From positions 434,001-498,000 of the forward strand of contig JBDWUA010000004.1 of the NCBI GenBank assembly GCA_039984715.1: 64,000 nucleotides of DNA, in the 5' to 3' direction. The stretch comes from JABSSA01 sp039984715 (GTDB lineage: Bacteria > Pseudomonadota > Alphaproteobacteria > Rhodobacterales > Rhodobacteraceae). Below the pieces are notes generated by a model that worked only from the letters and a program-made list of their open reading frames with translations, was not told the DNA's origin and made no database searches. A program made the position numbers and the translations under genes. Shown here one piece after another: positions 52,285 to 61,944 of the stretch (within the stretch, counting starts at the first letter, position 1; every line of letters starts with the position of its first letter).

Positions 52285-55050
52285 ATGACCGATATTGTTC
52301 GATTTACGCTGGATGGCGCGGAAGTTGAGGCTGAAGCGGGATTGACGATATGGGAAATCGCGCATGGGCGCGGCCTTGTGATCCCGCATTTGTGTCACAA
52401 ACCCGAACCCGGTTACCGCCCAGATGGCAATTGTCGGGCCTGCATGGTCGAGATCGAAGGCGAACGCACTTTGGCGGCGTCGTGCATTCGTGAACCTGTC
52501 GCTGGAATGGTCGTTACCACGCAATCTCCACGGGCCGAAAACGCACGCAAAATGGTTGTTGAGATGCTGCTGGCGGATCAACCCGAACGCGCGGTGTCTC
52601 ATGATAAATCCAGCCATCTGTGGGACATGGCGGATGCAAACGGTGTCAGCGAAAGCCGTTTCCCGACGATGGAAGCGGATTGCATTCCGTTGTTGGATGA
52701 CAGCCACGTGGCTATGCGGGTCAATCTGGACGCTTGTATCCAATGCGGCCTGTGTGTGCGGGCCTGCCGCGAAGTGCAGGTCAACGATGTGATCGGTATG
52801 GCCGGGCGTGGGCATGATGCATATCCGACGTTTGATTTCGCTGATCCGATGGGTGACAGCACCTGCGTGGCGTGTGGTGAATGTGTTCAGGCCTGCCCAA
52901 CCGGGGCGTTGATGCCCGCGACAGTTCTGGATGATCAACAGCAAGGTGACAGCGCCGATTATGACAGCGAAGTCGAAAGCATCTGCCCATTCTGTGGCGT
53001 CGGGTGTCAAATCTCGTTGAAGGTCAAAGACGATAAGGTCAAATTTGTCGAAGGGATAAATGGACCCGCAAACGAAGGCCGCTTGTGCGTTAAGGGTCGG
53101 TTTGGGTTCGACTATATCCACCATGAACATCGCTTGACCAAACCGTTGATCCGGCGCGATGATGCGTCCGCCAAGGGATTAAACGTTGATCCGGGCAATT
53201 GGGCGACGCATTTCCGCGAAGCGACATGGGACGAGGCATTGGAGTTTGCCGCCAAGGGCCTAAAAGGACGTGGCCGAGAGGTCGCGGGATTTGGGTCTGC
53301 AAAATGCACCAACGAAGAAGCCTATCTGTTCCAGAAATTCATTCGTCAGGGGTTTGGTCATAACAACGTCGATCATTGCACGCGTCTGTGCCATGCGTCG
53401 TCGGTTGCTGCTTTGCTGGAAAATGTGGGTTCTGGGGCTGTGACTGCCACTTTCAACGAGATTGAAAACGCAGACGTGGCCATCGTCATCGGTTCCAACC
53501 CAACCGAAAACCATCCTGTTGCGGCGACATATTTCAAACAATTCACCAAGCGTGGCGGCACGTTGATCGTGATGGACCCACGCGGGCAGGCGTTGAAACG
53601 CCACGCCAAACACATGCTGCAATTCCGCCCGGGTGCGGATGTATCTATGTTGAATGCAATCATGCATGTGATCGTCGAAGAAGGTCTGTACGACCAGCAA
53701 TATATCGAAGCCTACACCGAAAATTGGGAGGCCGAAAAAGTGCATCTCAAAGCCTTTTCGCCCGAAGCAATGTCCGAAATTTGTGGCATCGACCCCCAGA
53801 CGTTGCGCGCGGTCGCCCGAGATTTCGCGACGGCAAAATCCGGCATGATCTTTTGGGGTATGGGCATCAGTCAGCACATTCACGGAACCGATAATTCGCG
53901 TTGCCTGATTTCGCTGGCCTTGATGTGCGGGCATGTTGGCCGACCGGGTACAGGGTTGCACCCATTGCGGGGGCAAAACAACGTGCAAGGCGCGTCTGAT
54001 GCGGGTTTGGTGCCGATGTTCCTGCCTGATTATCAAACTGTGACGGACGATGGTGTGCGATCAGCCTTCACCGACGTTTGGGGATCAGGGGATTTTTCAA
54101 ATGAAAAAGGCCTGACCGTGACCGAGATTATGGATGCGGTTCATGCAGATGACATCAAGGCCATGTATGTCCTGGGGGAAAATCCGGCGATGTCTGATCC
54201 TGATGTTGAACACGCTCGGGATGCGCTGGCCAAATTGGATCATCTGGTGGTGCAGGATATCTTCCTGACCGAAACCGCGAATTACGCGGATGTCATTTTG
54301 CCTGCGTCAGCCTTTGCCGAAAAATCCGGCACTGTGACCAATACCAATCGACAAGTGCAAATGGGCCGTCCTGCCGTCCCGCCCCCGGGCAGCGCGCAAG
54401 AAGATTGGTGGATTACCACAGAGCTGGCCAAACGCTGCGGTATGCCTTGGACTTATGCGCACCCGTCTGATGTGTTTGCCGAAATGAAGCAAAACATGAA
54501 CAGTTTGAATAATATCACATGGGCGCGTCTTGAGGATGAGAACGCGGTTACGTATCCGTCATTGTCCGAAACTGACCCCGGTCAGGCGATTGTGTTTGGT
54601 GACGGGTTCCCACGTCCAGATGGGCGCGCGCGTTTCACTCCGGCTGCTGTTATTGCACCGGATGATACGCCAGATGCCGAATATCCGATGATCATGACAA
54701 CGGGGCGCCAGCTTGAACATTGGCACACCGGATCAATGACCCGCAGGTCAAGCGTTTTGGATGCTGTCGAACCCGAAGCGAATTGTTCGCTGCACCCATC
54801 CACATTGCGCAAGCTTGGTGTGGCCCCCGGTGGGGTGGTGCGTCTGACGACGAAACGGGGGTCGATCGAGATTATGGCCCGTGAAGACCGCGCAGTTGCA
54901 CCGGATATGGTGTTCGTTCCCTTCGCATATGTCGAAGCGGCGGCAAATATCCTGACCAATTCTGCGCTGGATCCGTACGGCAAAATCCCGGAATTCAAAT
55001 TCTCGGCGGTCAAAGTTGAAAAGGTAGAAGATCACGTCGCGGCCGAATAA
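52285..55050 (+). CDS. fdhF: Formate dehydrogenase alpha subunit (molybdopterin, NAD-type)
   Basis: A 921-residue molybdenum enzyme. The N-terminus is a 2Fe-2S ferredoxin domain (cysteines in LCHKP, NCRACMVEIEG and AASC), followed by two 4Fe-4S clusters (CIQCGLCVRACREVQ, CVACGECVQACPTG), a further cluster motif CPFCGVGCQ, and the molybdopterin domains with the active-site Cys in HCTRLCHASSV near residue 370. No selenocysteine. The closest type is FdsA, which normally works with FdsB/FdsG flavin subunits; none is visible beside it. ATG at 52285 has GGAG eight bases upstream. Confidence 0.9.
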   Translation: MTDIVRFTLDGAEVEAEAGLTIWEIAHGRGLVIPHLCHKPEPGYRPDGNCRACMVEIEGERTLAASCIREPVAGMVVTTQSPRAENARKMVVEMLLADQPERAVSHDKSSHLWDMADANGVSESRFPTMEADCIPLLDDSHVAMRVNLDACIQCGLCVRACREVQVNDVIGMAGRGHDAYPTFDFADPMGDSTCVACGECVQACPTGALMPATVLDDQQQGDSADYDSEVESICPFCGVGCQISLKVKDDKVKFVEGINGPANEGRLCVKGRFGFDYIHHEHRLTKPLIRRDDASAKGLNVDPGNWATHFREATWDEALEFAAKGLKGRGREVAGFGSAKCTNEEAYLFQKFIRQGFGHNNVDHCTRLCHASSVAALLENVGSGAVTATFNEIENADVAIVIGSNPTENHPVAATYFKQFTKRGGTLIVMDPRGQALKRHAKHMLQFRPGADVSMLNAIMHVIVEEGLYDQQYIEAYTENWEAEKVHLKAFSPEAMSEICGIDPQTLRAVARDFATAKSGMIFWGMGISQHIHGTDNSRCLISLALMCGHVGRPGTGLHPLRGQNNVQGASDAGLVPMFLPDYQTVTDDGVRSAFTDVWGSGDFSNEKGLTVTEIMDAVHADDIKAMYVLGENPAMSDPDVEHARDALAKLDHLVVQDIFLTETANYADVILPASAFAEKSGTVTNTNRQVQMGRPAVPPPGSAQEDWWITTELAKRCGMPWTYAHPSDVFAEMKQNMNSLNNITWARLEDENAVTYPSLSETDPGQAIVFGDGFPRPDGRARFTPAAVIAPDDTPDAEYPMIMTTGRQLEHWHTGSMTRRSSVLDAVEPEANCSLHPSTLRKLGVAPGGVVRLTTKRGSIEIMAREDRAVAPDMVFVPFAYVEAAANILTNSALDPYGKIPEFKFSAVKVEKVEDHVAAE

Positions 55051-55060
55051 AGGCCGCGAC
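55036..55060. terminator. Hairpin spanning the fdhF stop codon
   Basis: Perfect nine-base repeat GTCGCGGCC (55036-55044) and GGCCGCGAC (55052-55060), loop GAATAAA containing the fdhF stop. It sits between convergent genes. No T run follows on either strand. Confidence 0.45.
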
Positions 55061-55065
55061 CACGA

Positions 55066-55533
55066 TCATGCGCGCACGACTCGCGCGGCATAGCAGCCGG
55101 GTTTTGCAAAATGGACGTGGATAAAGTCCACGCTGGGTTTGTCAAAAAATGCGCCAAGCGTGTCCGACAATTGAGTGCCGTCTAAAACATCGGCATCGAT
55201 AATCATGCCGTTCTCATCAAAGGCCCGAACCGACAAAAGCCGACTGGTCAAAACGGGTGGGACTTCATCAAGTGCAAGGTTTGCTTTGATTGCGTTTTCC
55301 TTGACATACACCGCATGTTTGGACGCATAGGGCGATGCAACATCCAGATGCGTATGGTTCACAAGAATAAGGGTCTCACCGGGATCAGCATCTTCAAGGC
55401 TAATGCGACACGGATAACCATCATCGGCGGTGGCGGTTACTGTAACGACGTTTTGTGCGGTGCGCTGGTCTTCTGTCAGATCAAACAGGTGGTCAAACAT
55501 GCCTTCTGGCAGGGCGCAGATTTGAAATGTCAT
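55066..55533 (-). CDS. DUF1203 family protein
   Basis: A 155-residue protein with the DUF1203 pattern: GYPCRISLEDADPGETLILVNH (cut: PCRISLEDADPGETLILV), DVASPYASKHAVYVKE, LLSVRAFDENGMIIDADV and a C-terminal VDFIHVHFAKPGCYAARV. The family is small, common in proteobacteria, and of unknown function. It converges with fdhF over 15 bases. Confidence 0.88.
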   Translation of the reverse strand: MTFQICALPEGMFDHLFDLTEDQRTAQNVVTVTATADDGYPCRISLEDADPGETLILVNHTHLDVASPYASKHAVYVKENAIKANLALDEVPPVLTSRLLSVRAFDENGMIIDADVLDGTQLSDTLGAFFDKPSVDFIHVHFAKPGCYAARVVRA

Positions 55534-55664
55534 CTTTCATTCTCCAAGTTATTGACCCTCTTGTTAGGTTCGACCAGCTTGCAGATCGATCCGTTTCCTG
55601 CTGAAATTATCTGGTGAATATGACTTGAGCGATCCGAAATAAGATCAATTGAAAAGTGCCTGAT

Positions 55665-56855
55665 ATGAACATCGACCCTGAGCGGTTTTTAAAAGACCTG
55701 AGGTTCCTGCGGACGTTCGGCGCGCAGGGCAAAGGGGTGGTGCGACCTGCGTTCAGTCCACCTGATATTGCGGCACGCGAATGGCTGGCCAAACGCATGA
55801 CGGACTCCGGGTTGAACGTTCAATTTGACGAGATGGGAAACCTGTTTGGGCTGTGCGAGGGTCCTTCGATCCTGCTTGGATCGCACTCTGACAGCCAACC
55901 GACGGGTGGGTGGTTGGATGGGGCTTTGGGTGTCATGGCTGCTTTGGAAATTGCGCGCGCTGCCAAAGATGCAGGCGGACCAGCTGTTTCTGTCGTATCG
56001 TTTCAGGACGAAGAAGGACGCTTTGGCGTTACAACAGGCAGCGCGGTCTGGAGCGGCGCATTGTCCATGACAGAAGCCGATGCGTTGACAGATCATTCCG
56101 GGCAATCCCTGTTTGATGCGCGGCAAGCAATGGCGCATTTGACAGGAAAGCCAATACCGTCCGATCAGTTCACCGGGTTCATTGAGCTGCATATCGAACA
56201 GGGGCCAACGCTGTATCACGCAGGTGAGCAGATTGGAGTCGTAACGGACATCGTAGGTATTCGTGATCAAAATCTGACCTTCAAAGGGGAACAAAACCAC
56301 GCCGGCACGACGCCGATGCATCTGCGCAAAGACGCATTTCAAGCGTTATGTGCGTTTAATGCTGCTTTGGCGGATCGGTTTCGGAATGTGGTTACACCGC
56401 AAACAGTTTGGACGATTGGACATGTCAGCCTGTCGCCAAACGCGTCTTCGATTGTTCCGGGTGAGGTGCGGTTTTCGATCCAGTGGCGTGATGGTGATCA
56501 TGACCGTTTGGAGAAAATGGGCGACATTATCGAGGCAGCGATTGAGGAGATTGCGCAGACTTACCAAGTGTCCGTGGAACGTGGACCGATATTAGGGTTA
56601 GAGCCCGTCGAGATGGACAAACACTTGCGCACAGCACTCGAGGCGGGTTCGGAAATCGTCGCGCCGGGCCGGTGGCGCAAATTGCCATCCGGGGCTTTGC
56701 ATGATGCCACGAATGTGGCGCGCAAAATGCCTGTTGCGATGTTGTTTGTGCCGTCCATCAATGGGATCAGTCACGCCTTTGAAGAGGACACAAAAGAAGA
56801 GGACTTGGTGGCCGGATTGCAGGTTCTGGGCCACGCTGTTCAGTCATTAGGTTAA
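55665..56855 (+). CDS. M20-type Zn-dependent amidase/hydantoinase-like hydrolase
   Basis: A 396-residue amidohydrolase of the allantoate amidohydrolase/N-carbamoyl-L-amino-acid hydrolase group. Metal ligands appear in LLGSHSDSQPTGGWLDGALG near residue 70, QDEEGRFG near 120, ELHIEQGP near 180, and a late His in GISHAFEEDTKEED. The dimerisation domain lies between 205 and 315. It may act on ureides or carbamoyl amino acids; the substrate cannot be fixed. ATG at 55665 is used; a GTG at 55656 would add three residues. Confidence 0.88.
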   Translation: MNIDPERFLKDLRFLRTFGAQGKGVVRPAFSPPDIAAREWLAKRMTDSGLNVQFDEMGNLFGLCEGPSILLGSHSDSQPTGGWLDGALGVMAALEIARAAKDAGGPAVSVVSFQDEEGRFGVTTGSAVWSGALSMTEADALTDHSGQSLFDARQAMAHLTGKPIPSDQFTGFIELHIEQGPTLYHAGEQIGVVTDIVGIRDQNLTFKGEQNHAGTTPMHLRKDAFQALCAFNAALADRFRNVVTPQTVWTIGHVSLSPNASSIVPGEVRFSIQWRDGDHDRLEKMGDIIEAAIEEIAQTYQVSVERGPILGLEPVEMDKHLRTALEAGSEIVAPGRWRKLPSGALHDATNVARKMPVAMLFVPSINGISHAFEEDTKEEDLVAGLQVLGHAVQSLG

Positions 56856-56945
56856 GGTGCCCGTACCATGGGCATGCTCGCATCCTGATCACCAGAAAAC
56901 ACTATCAAAGTGTCCGTCAAAGCGCAGGTCCGGAATACCTGACTG

Positions 56946-57647
56946 TCAGACCCAATCGACATCCCCAAGGAAAATGTAACCGGCCCCATAGATCGTTTTG
57001 ATTAGCTTTGGGTTTTTTGGATCTTCTCTCAATTTGCTGCGCAGACGCGAAATGCGCACATCCATTGCGCGGTCAAAGCTTTCTCCGGCACCGCCGCCCA
57101 AGGATTCGAGCATTTGCGCCCGACTAAGCAATCGCTTTGGAGCCTCGAGAAACAGCCGTAAGATTTCACATTCTGCGTGGGACAGTTCGGTTTCGACGTC
57201 GGTATTATCCACCAGCACATATCGTTCAAAGCTGGCGGTCCAGCCGTTGAAACGGGCCGTGTCACCCGATTGATTTGCAGTGCGTGGCGATCGTAATCTG
57301 GCGCGTATTCGGGCGACCACTTCGGCCGGTTCGAAAGGTTTGATGATGTAGTCATCCGCCCCCAATTCCAAACCTGTTACGCGATCTTGAACCTGCGCCC
57401 GTCCGGAAATGATTATGACAATTGCACCTTGTTCCAAGGCAAGGCGATGGACCAAGGACAACCCGTCAGTGTCTGGCAGACCTAAATCGACCAAACACAC
57501 ATCTGGACGATGGGTTTTCAATGCAGCTTCAAGAGCGGACGCGCGACCAAAACTAAGCGTGCGATACCCGGCTTCGTCCAGTGTGTCAGCGAGCATGTGA
57601 CGGATGTCCGGTTCGTCATCCAATATGAAAACCAATGGTGTGCTCAT
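56946..57647 (-). CDS. OmpR-type response regulator
   Basis: A 233-residue two-component regulator. The receiver domain (residues about 5-115) has phospho-acceptor Asp in DVCLVDLGLPDTDG and the conserved IIISG and IIKPF positions. The winged-helix DNA-binding domain ends in RISRLRSKLREDPKNPKLIKTIYGAGYIF (cut: RISRLRSKL, IKTIYGAGYIF). It overlaps the kinase gene upstream by four bases (ATGA), and the pair is divergent from an acyl-CoA ligase and a Liv-type transporter. Confidence 0.93.
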   Translation of the reverse strand: MSTPLVFILDDEPDIRHMLADTLDEAGYRTLSFGRASALEAALKTHRPDVCLVDLGLPDTDGLSLVHRLALEQGAIVIIISGRAQVQDRVTGLELGADDYIIKPFEPAEVVARIRARLRSPRTANQSGDTARFNGWTASFERYVLVDNTDVETELSHAECEILRLFLEAPKRLLSRAQMLESLGGGAGESFDRAMDVRISRLRSKLREDPKNPKLIKTIYGAGYIFLGDVDWV

Positions 57648-59536
57648 GCTGTATTCTCTGGTGTCATGAGACGTAAAAGTTCGATCTCGGTGAATGGTTT
57701 TTGCAAAACAGGTGCTAAACGCGCGGCCTCTTGGTGTAGCGGATTGGTCGCTGGCAAAGATGTCATCAAGATCATTGGTAACTTTCCATCAACACGTTTG
57801 GCCAGATCGACACCGGTTCCTGACCCTTCCAGACGTAAGTCGGACAGGACAAGATTTATTTCAGGAAGATCGGCGAGCAAGGCAAGCGCTTCATCGGCGC
57901 TGACGGCTTCGATTACGGCATGACCATTGGCAAGCAGAATGTCGCGATATTGTGTGCGTAAATCTTCGCGATCTTCGACCAACAACACCAATCCACCCGA
58001 ATTGGCCGGTGCCTTGTGCGCGGGCAGACGAAGGCGAACCAACGCACTGCCATTGTAATTGGACAGCCGCAAATCCCCGCCCGCCAATTTAGTCATGTCG
58101 TAGACCATGGGCAAACCCAGCCCACTGCCTTCGGCCCCTTTGGTTGTAAAGAACGGGTCCAATCCGTGATCCAAGGCATCTTGGGAAAACCCCGGTCCGG
58201 TGTCTGTGACGGAAAATTCGATCCAAGTGTTGGACACTCCTTGCGCGGATAATGTGATTTGGCCTTGGGCACCGCAGGCGTCGCGCGCGTTCAAAATCAG
58301 GTTTAAAAGTGAATCTTGCAATTGTCCGGCGTCCAGCAAGAAAGGCGTATCTGGCAAACTGCAATGCGTGTTCAACGTCATATCATTGGGCAAAGTAGGG
58401 GCGGCCAAAATTTCGATATCTGCCAACAGGGATGGAATGCTGACCGCCGCAGGGCGTAACGTTCGGCGCGCCGTGACGTTCGCAATCCCGTCTAACAACA
58501 CTCCGCCTCTTTGAGCCGCGGATTGTATGCCAGTGATCAGATCGCCCGCTTTGTCGGGCATTCCGTCCAAGCGTGCCAAACGCGATTGCAAACCCAGTAT
58601 GATGGTTAGCAAGTTGGAAAAGTCATGCGCCAACCCGGATGTCATTTGCGCCGCAAGCTCGCGTTTGCTGGTTTGTTGCAATGCAACACGCGCTTGCATT
58701 TCTTCAGTCACATCAGTGGACAGAACATAGACACCGCCATCCTTGTCGGGTGTAAACGCGGCCCGAATGCGTCGCGCACTGGTTTCATCGGTGAATTCAA
58801 AAACCGAAGACAGTCCAGAATAGGCCTTGTCCAAATGCGGGCGGATACGTTGATACGCTTCTTTGCCAAGCGCCGTTTCAAAATCGAGACCGACAATGTC
58901 AGAGGGCCTGCCCGGTAAGATCGCCGTTAGCCGTCGATTTGAATACGTATAATGGCGCGTTGAATCAGCATGCGCGATATGTGCGGGCATCATTTCCGTG
59001 GTCAGGCGCATTCGGGCTTCGCTGGTCGTCAGTTGGCGTTTCGCCTCTTCGAGGGCGGCAATGGTTGCGGCCAGTTCCCGGTTGGTGGCGGCCAAGGCCT
59101 CGCCGTGACTAAGCACCTGATCCGACAATTCAGTGGCGCGTGTACGCAGCAAAATTTCTTGGGATCGGACGGATGAAATATCGGTGTAAACGGTGACCCA
59201 GCCCCCTTGTGGCAAGGGTGATCCTTCGACGCTGATGGTGCGGCCATTGGCACGAGTGCGTTCCATGTAATGTGGTTCAAAGGCGCTCGCGACTTCGACG
59301 CGTTCTCTGACAAAGGCTTCGATATCGTCGATATCTCCGTATTCCCCACGCAGCGCTAAGTGCCGAATTGTATCCTCAAAGGTGGCCCCCGGTGTGACCA
59401 GCTCATTGGGCAGATTGAACATCCTTTGGAAGGGCGCATTGCAAACCGCCAGACGCAATCCCGCATCATAGATCGTCAGCCCCTGTGCGATCAGGTTCAA
59501 ACCAGAAGATGTCAGGCTATTTGTGTCGGTTACCAT
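57644..59536 (-). CDS. Soluble PAS-domain hybrid sensor histidine kinase
   Basis: A 630-residue kinase without membrane helices: an N-terminal PAS-7 type domain (about 13-120), a coiled coil (about 130-165), a second PAS (about 170-280), a phospho-acceptor helix with GLAHDFSNLLTIILGLQ near 305, an ATPase domain with NLILNARDACG and GSGLGLPMVYDMT, and a C-terminal receiver (about 510-625) with Asp in VLSDLRLEG. It should sense a cytoplasmic signal, plausibly the acyl-CoA or acid handled by the divergent operon. Confidence 0.93.
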   Translation of the reverse strand: MVTDTNSLTSSGLNLIAQGLTIYDAGLRLAVCNAPFQRMFNLPNELVTPGATFEDTIRHLALRGEYGDIDDIEAFVRERVEVASAFEPHYMERTRANGRTISVEGSPLPQGGWVTVYTDISSVRSQEILLRTRATELSDQVLSHGEALAATNRELAATIAALEEAKRQLTTSEARMRLTTEMMPAHIAHADSTRHYTYSNRRLTAILPGRPSDIVGLDFETALGKEAYQRIRPHLDKAYSGLSSVFEFTDETSARRIRAAFTPDKDGGVYVLSTDVTEEMQARVALQQTSKRELAAQMTSGLAHDFSNLLTIILGLQSRLARLDGMPDKAGDLITGIQSAAQRGGVLLDGIANVTARRTLRPAAVSIPSLLADIEILAAPTLPNDMTLNTHCSLPDTPFLLDAGQLQDSLLNLILNARDACGAQGQITLSAQGVSNTWIEFSVTDTGPGFSQDALDHGLDPFFTTKGAEGSGLGLPMVYDMTKLAGGDLRLSNYNGSALVRLRLPAHKAPANSGGLVLLVEDREDLRTQYRDILLANGHAVIEAVSADEALALLADLPEINLVLSDLRLEGSGTGVDLAKRVDGKLPMILMTSLPATNPLHQEAARLAPVLQKPFTEIELLRLMTPENTA

Positions 59537-59718
59537 CCCTCATGGCTACCCTTGCCAAGACCAACGATCAACGCCTCAGAGGTCGCTGTTACAATTCGTA
59601 AGATTTGCGAAAATCTAAAGAAAGGATTGACGGCGAACGTAAACACAACATCCTTTGGCTAAGGGAATCGCCAAAGCGATTTGTGTGACCACAGAAGTCA
59701 CGCAAGGGAGGAAGACCA

Positions 59719-61689
59719 TTGACGAACACGTCGACAGCGTCCGGGGGGACCGAGTCCATACCGGGTTTGATGTACCGCAATGCAAAGCAATTTGCGGACA
59801 AACCGGCCTATCGGGAAAAAGAATTCGGAATCTGGCAAAGCTGGGATTGGAAATCTGCGCTGGAAGAAACCGAAGCGTTGGCGCTGGGTCTTTTGAACCT
59901 AGGACTAAGCGAAGGCGACCATGTCGCCATTATTGGGCGCAATCGGCCAAAGCTGTATTGGTCAATGGTCGCGGTTGAGATGTGCGGCGCGGTTCCTGTG
60001 CCATTGTATCAAGACGCTGTCGCCGAAGAGATGTCATATGTCCTGATCCATTGTGGTGCGCGCTTCGTCATCGCTGGGGATCAAGAGCAAGTCGACAAAG
60101 TGATCGAAATCCAGCCAGAATTGCCTGATTTCGAACAGATGATCTATTTGGATCCGCGTGGCTTGCGCAAATACGACCACAGCAAGCTTCACCATTTTGA
60201 TCAGGTCCAAAACTCAGGCCGTGCACAGCGCGATGACCTGATGCCTGAACTGAGCCGTCGGACAAACGCACTGACCACGGATAGCACTTGTGTTATGCTC
60301 TATACGTCTGGAACGACGGGAAAACCCAAGGGCGTTGTACTGTCGAACCGCAATGTTGTCGAAACTGCGAAAGCGTCTTGCGAATTCGACAATCTTCGAC
60401 AGACAGACGAAATTTTGGCCTATCTGCCGATGGCGTGGGTTGGTGATTTTATCTTTTCCGTTGGTCAGGCGATGTGGGCTGCATTTTGCACAAATTGTCC
60501 GGAAAGCGCAGAAACGATGCACAACGACCTGCGCGAAATTGGACCGACCTATTATTTTGCACCACCGCGCGTGTTTGAAACGCAACTGACCCAAGTCATG
60601 ATCCGCATGGAAGATGCGAGTAATTTTAAACAGAAAATGTTCCATTACTTTATGGATGTTGCGCGCACTGTTGGACCTAAGTTGCTGGATGGTGAAGCCG
60701 TTGGCGGCATGGATAAACTGAAATACCAGCTTGGCGAATTGATGGTGTACGGGCCTCTCAAGAACACTTTGGGGTTCAGTCGTGTCCGTGTCGGATATAC
60801 CGCCGGCGAAGCCATCGGGCCGGAGATTTTCGATTTCTACCGGTCGATGGGCATCAATCTGAAACAGCTGTATGGCCAAACCGAAGCCACGGTTTTTATC
60901 ACGGCGCAACCGGATGGGCAGGTACGATCAGATACCGTCGGCGTGCAATGCCCGGGTGTTGAGCTGAAAATCGATGACGGCGGTGAAGTGTTCTATCGAT
61001 CACCGGGTGTTTTTGTTGAATATTATAAAAATCCAGAAAGCACCGCTGACACTAAGGATGCAGATGGTTGGGTAGCGACTGGCGATGCGGGGTTCATCGA
61101 ACCGGACACTGGTCATCTTCGCATCATTGATCGCGCGAAAGACGTCGGCAAAATGGCCAATGGCGGTCTGTTTGCCCCTAAATACGTGGAAAATAAGCTA
61201 AAATTCTTTCCCAATATTCTAGAAGCCGTCGTGTTCGGCAATGGCCGGGATGAATGCACCGCATTTATCAATATCGATCTAACAGCTGTCGGAAACTGGG
61301 CGGAACGCAACAATATTGCCTATGCGTCCTACCAAGAACTTGCAGGTCATCCAGAAGTGTTGGGCGCGATCCAATCGCATGTTGAGGACGTCAACAATTC
61401 TGTGGCTGAGGATGATATGTTGTCGGCCTGCCAAGTGCATCGATTTGTTGTTCTGCACAAAGAACTTGATGCAGATGATGGTGAACTGACGCGGACACGC
61501 AAAGTCCGCCGTCGTATCATCGAAGAGAAATACGCGGACATCATTGGCGCGCTGTATGACGGGTCATCTTCTGTTCATACAACAACAGAAGTGACCTATG
61601 AAGACGGGCGCAAAGGGTCAATTAGCGCCACGTTGGATATTCGAACTGCCGCCGCTGGTCCGGTCGCTCAGAAAATGGCGGCCGAATGA
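59719..61689 (+). CDS. Long-chain-type AMP-dependent acyl-CoA ligase
   Basis: A 656-residue acyl-activating enzyme. The ATP loop is LYTSGTTGKPKGVVLSN near residue 195; QLYGQTEATVFI, the GDAGFIEPDTGHLRIIDR motif and the late catalytic-lysine region follow. The long form (over 600 residues) fits FadD15/Faa-type ligases. It starts at TTG 59719, supported by GGGAGGA eight bases upstream. It heads a unit with a Liv-type transporter, so it probably activates the imported acid. Its last 22 bases overlap the small minus-strand gene. Confidence 0.93.
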   Translation: MTNTSTASGGTESIPGLMYRNAKQFADKPAYREKEFGIWQSWDWKSALEETEALALGLLNLGLSEGDHVAIIGRNRPKLYWSMVAVEMCGAVPVPLYQDAVAEEMSYVLIHCGARFVIAGDQEQVDKVIEIQPELPDFEQMIYLDPRGLRKYDHSKLHHFDQVQNSGRAQRDDLMPELSRRTNALTTDSTCVMLYTSGTTGKPKGVVLSNRNVVETAKASCEFDNLRQTDEILAYLPMAWVGDFIFSVGQAMWAAFCTNCPESAETMHNDLREIGPTYYFAPPRVFETQLTQVMIRMEDASNFKQKMFHYFMDVARTVGPKLLDGEAVGGMDKLKYQLGELMVYGPLKNTLGFSRVRVGYTAGEAIGPEIFDFYRSMGINLKQLYGQTEATVFITAQPDGQVRSDTVGVQCPGVELKIDDGGEVFYRSPGVFVEYYKNPESTADTKDADGWVATGDAGFIEPDTGHLRIIDRAKDVGKMANGGLFAPKYVENKLKFFPNILEAVVFGNGRDECTAFINIDLTAVGNWAERNNIAYASYQELAGHPEVLGAIQSHVEDVNNSVAEDDMLSACQVHRFVVLHKELDADDGELTRTRKVRRRIIEEKYADIIGALYDGSSSVHTTTEVTYEDGRKGSISATLDIRTAAAGPVAQKMAAE

Positions 61690-61859
61690 ACATCGCACGG
61701 ATCATAGACAAATCGCACTGCGCATCGAATTCTATTTGCAGTGCAGAAATATCCGACTTCAGCGTGAATTCGGTTTTCAGTTTCTTGACTGGTCAGGCCG
61801 TGACGTTTGAATTCTTCAGCAAGACCAATAAGGTATCGTCTTTCCAGAGTGTCAAACAT
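61668..61859 (-). CDS. Small protein of unknown function (63 residues)
   Basis: A short minus-strand frame with ATG at 61859, preceded by GGAGGT with a seven-base spacer, an almost perfect Shine-Dalgarno. The product is helical and charged in its first half (RRYLIGLAEEFKRHGL) with two cysteines later (GYFCTANRIRC). I do not recognise it. It overlaps the 3' end of the ligase gene by 22 bases and runs against the flow of the ligase-transporter operon. It could be a small regulator or a chance frame; the ribosome binding site argues for a gene. Confidence 0.6.
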   Translation of the reverse strand: MFDTLERRYLIGLAEEFKRHGLTSQETENRIHAEVGYFCTANRIRCAVRFVYDPCDVHSAAIF

Positions 61860-61944
61860 GTTTGGACCTCCGTTACTGCTCTGGTTCAATCTAAGCACGA
61901 AATAGTTAATTTCTCGCAACTGCAGCGAACTGGGAGTGTTGCAC

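Noticed and set aside
53260..54036. Minus-strand open frame of 258 codons
   Set aside because: Antisense to the formate dehydrogenase gene; Arg/His-rich with no family resemblance.
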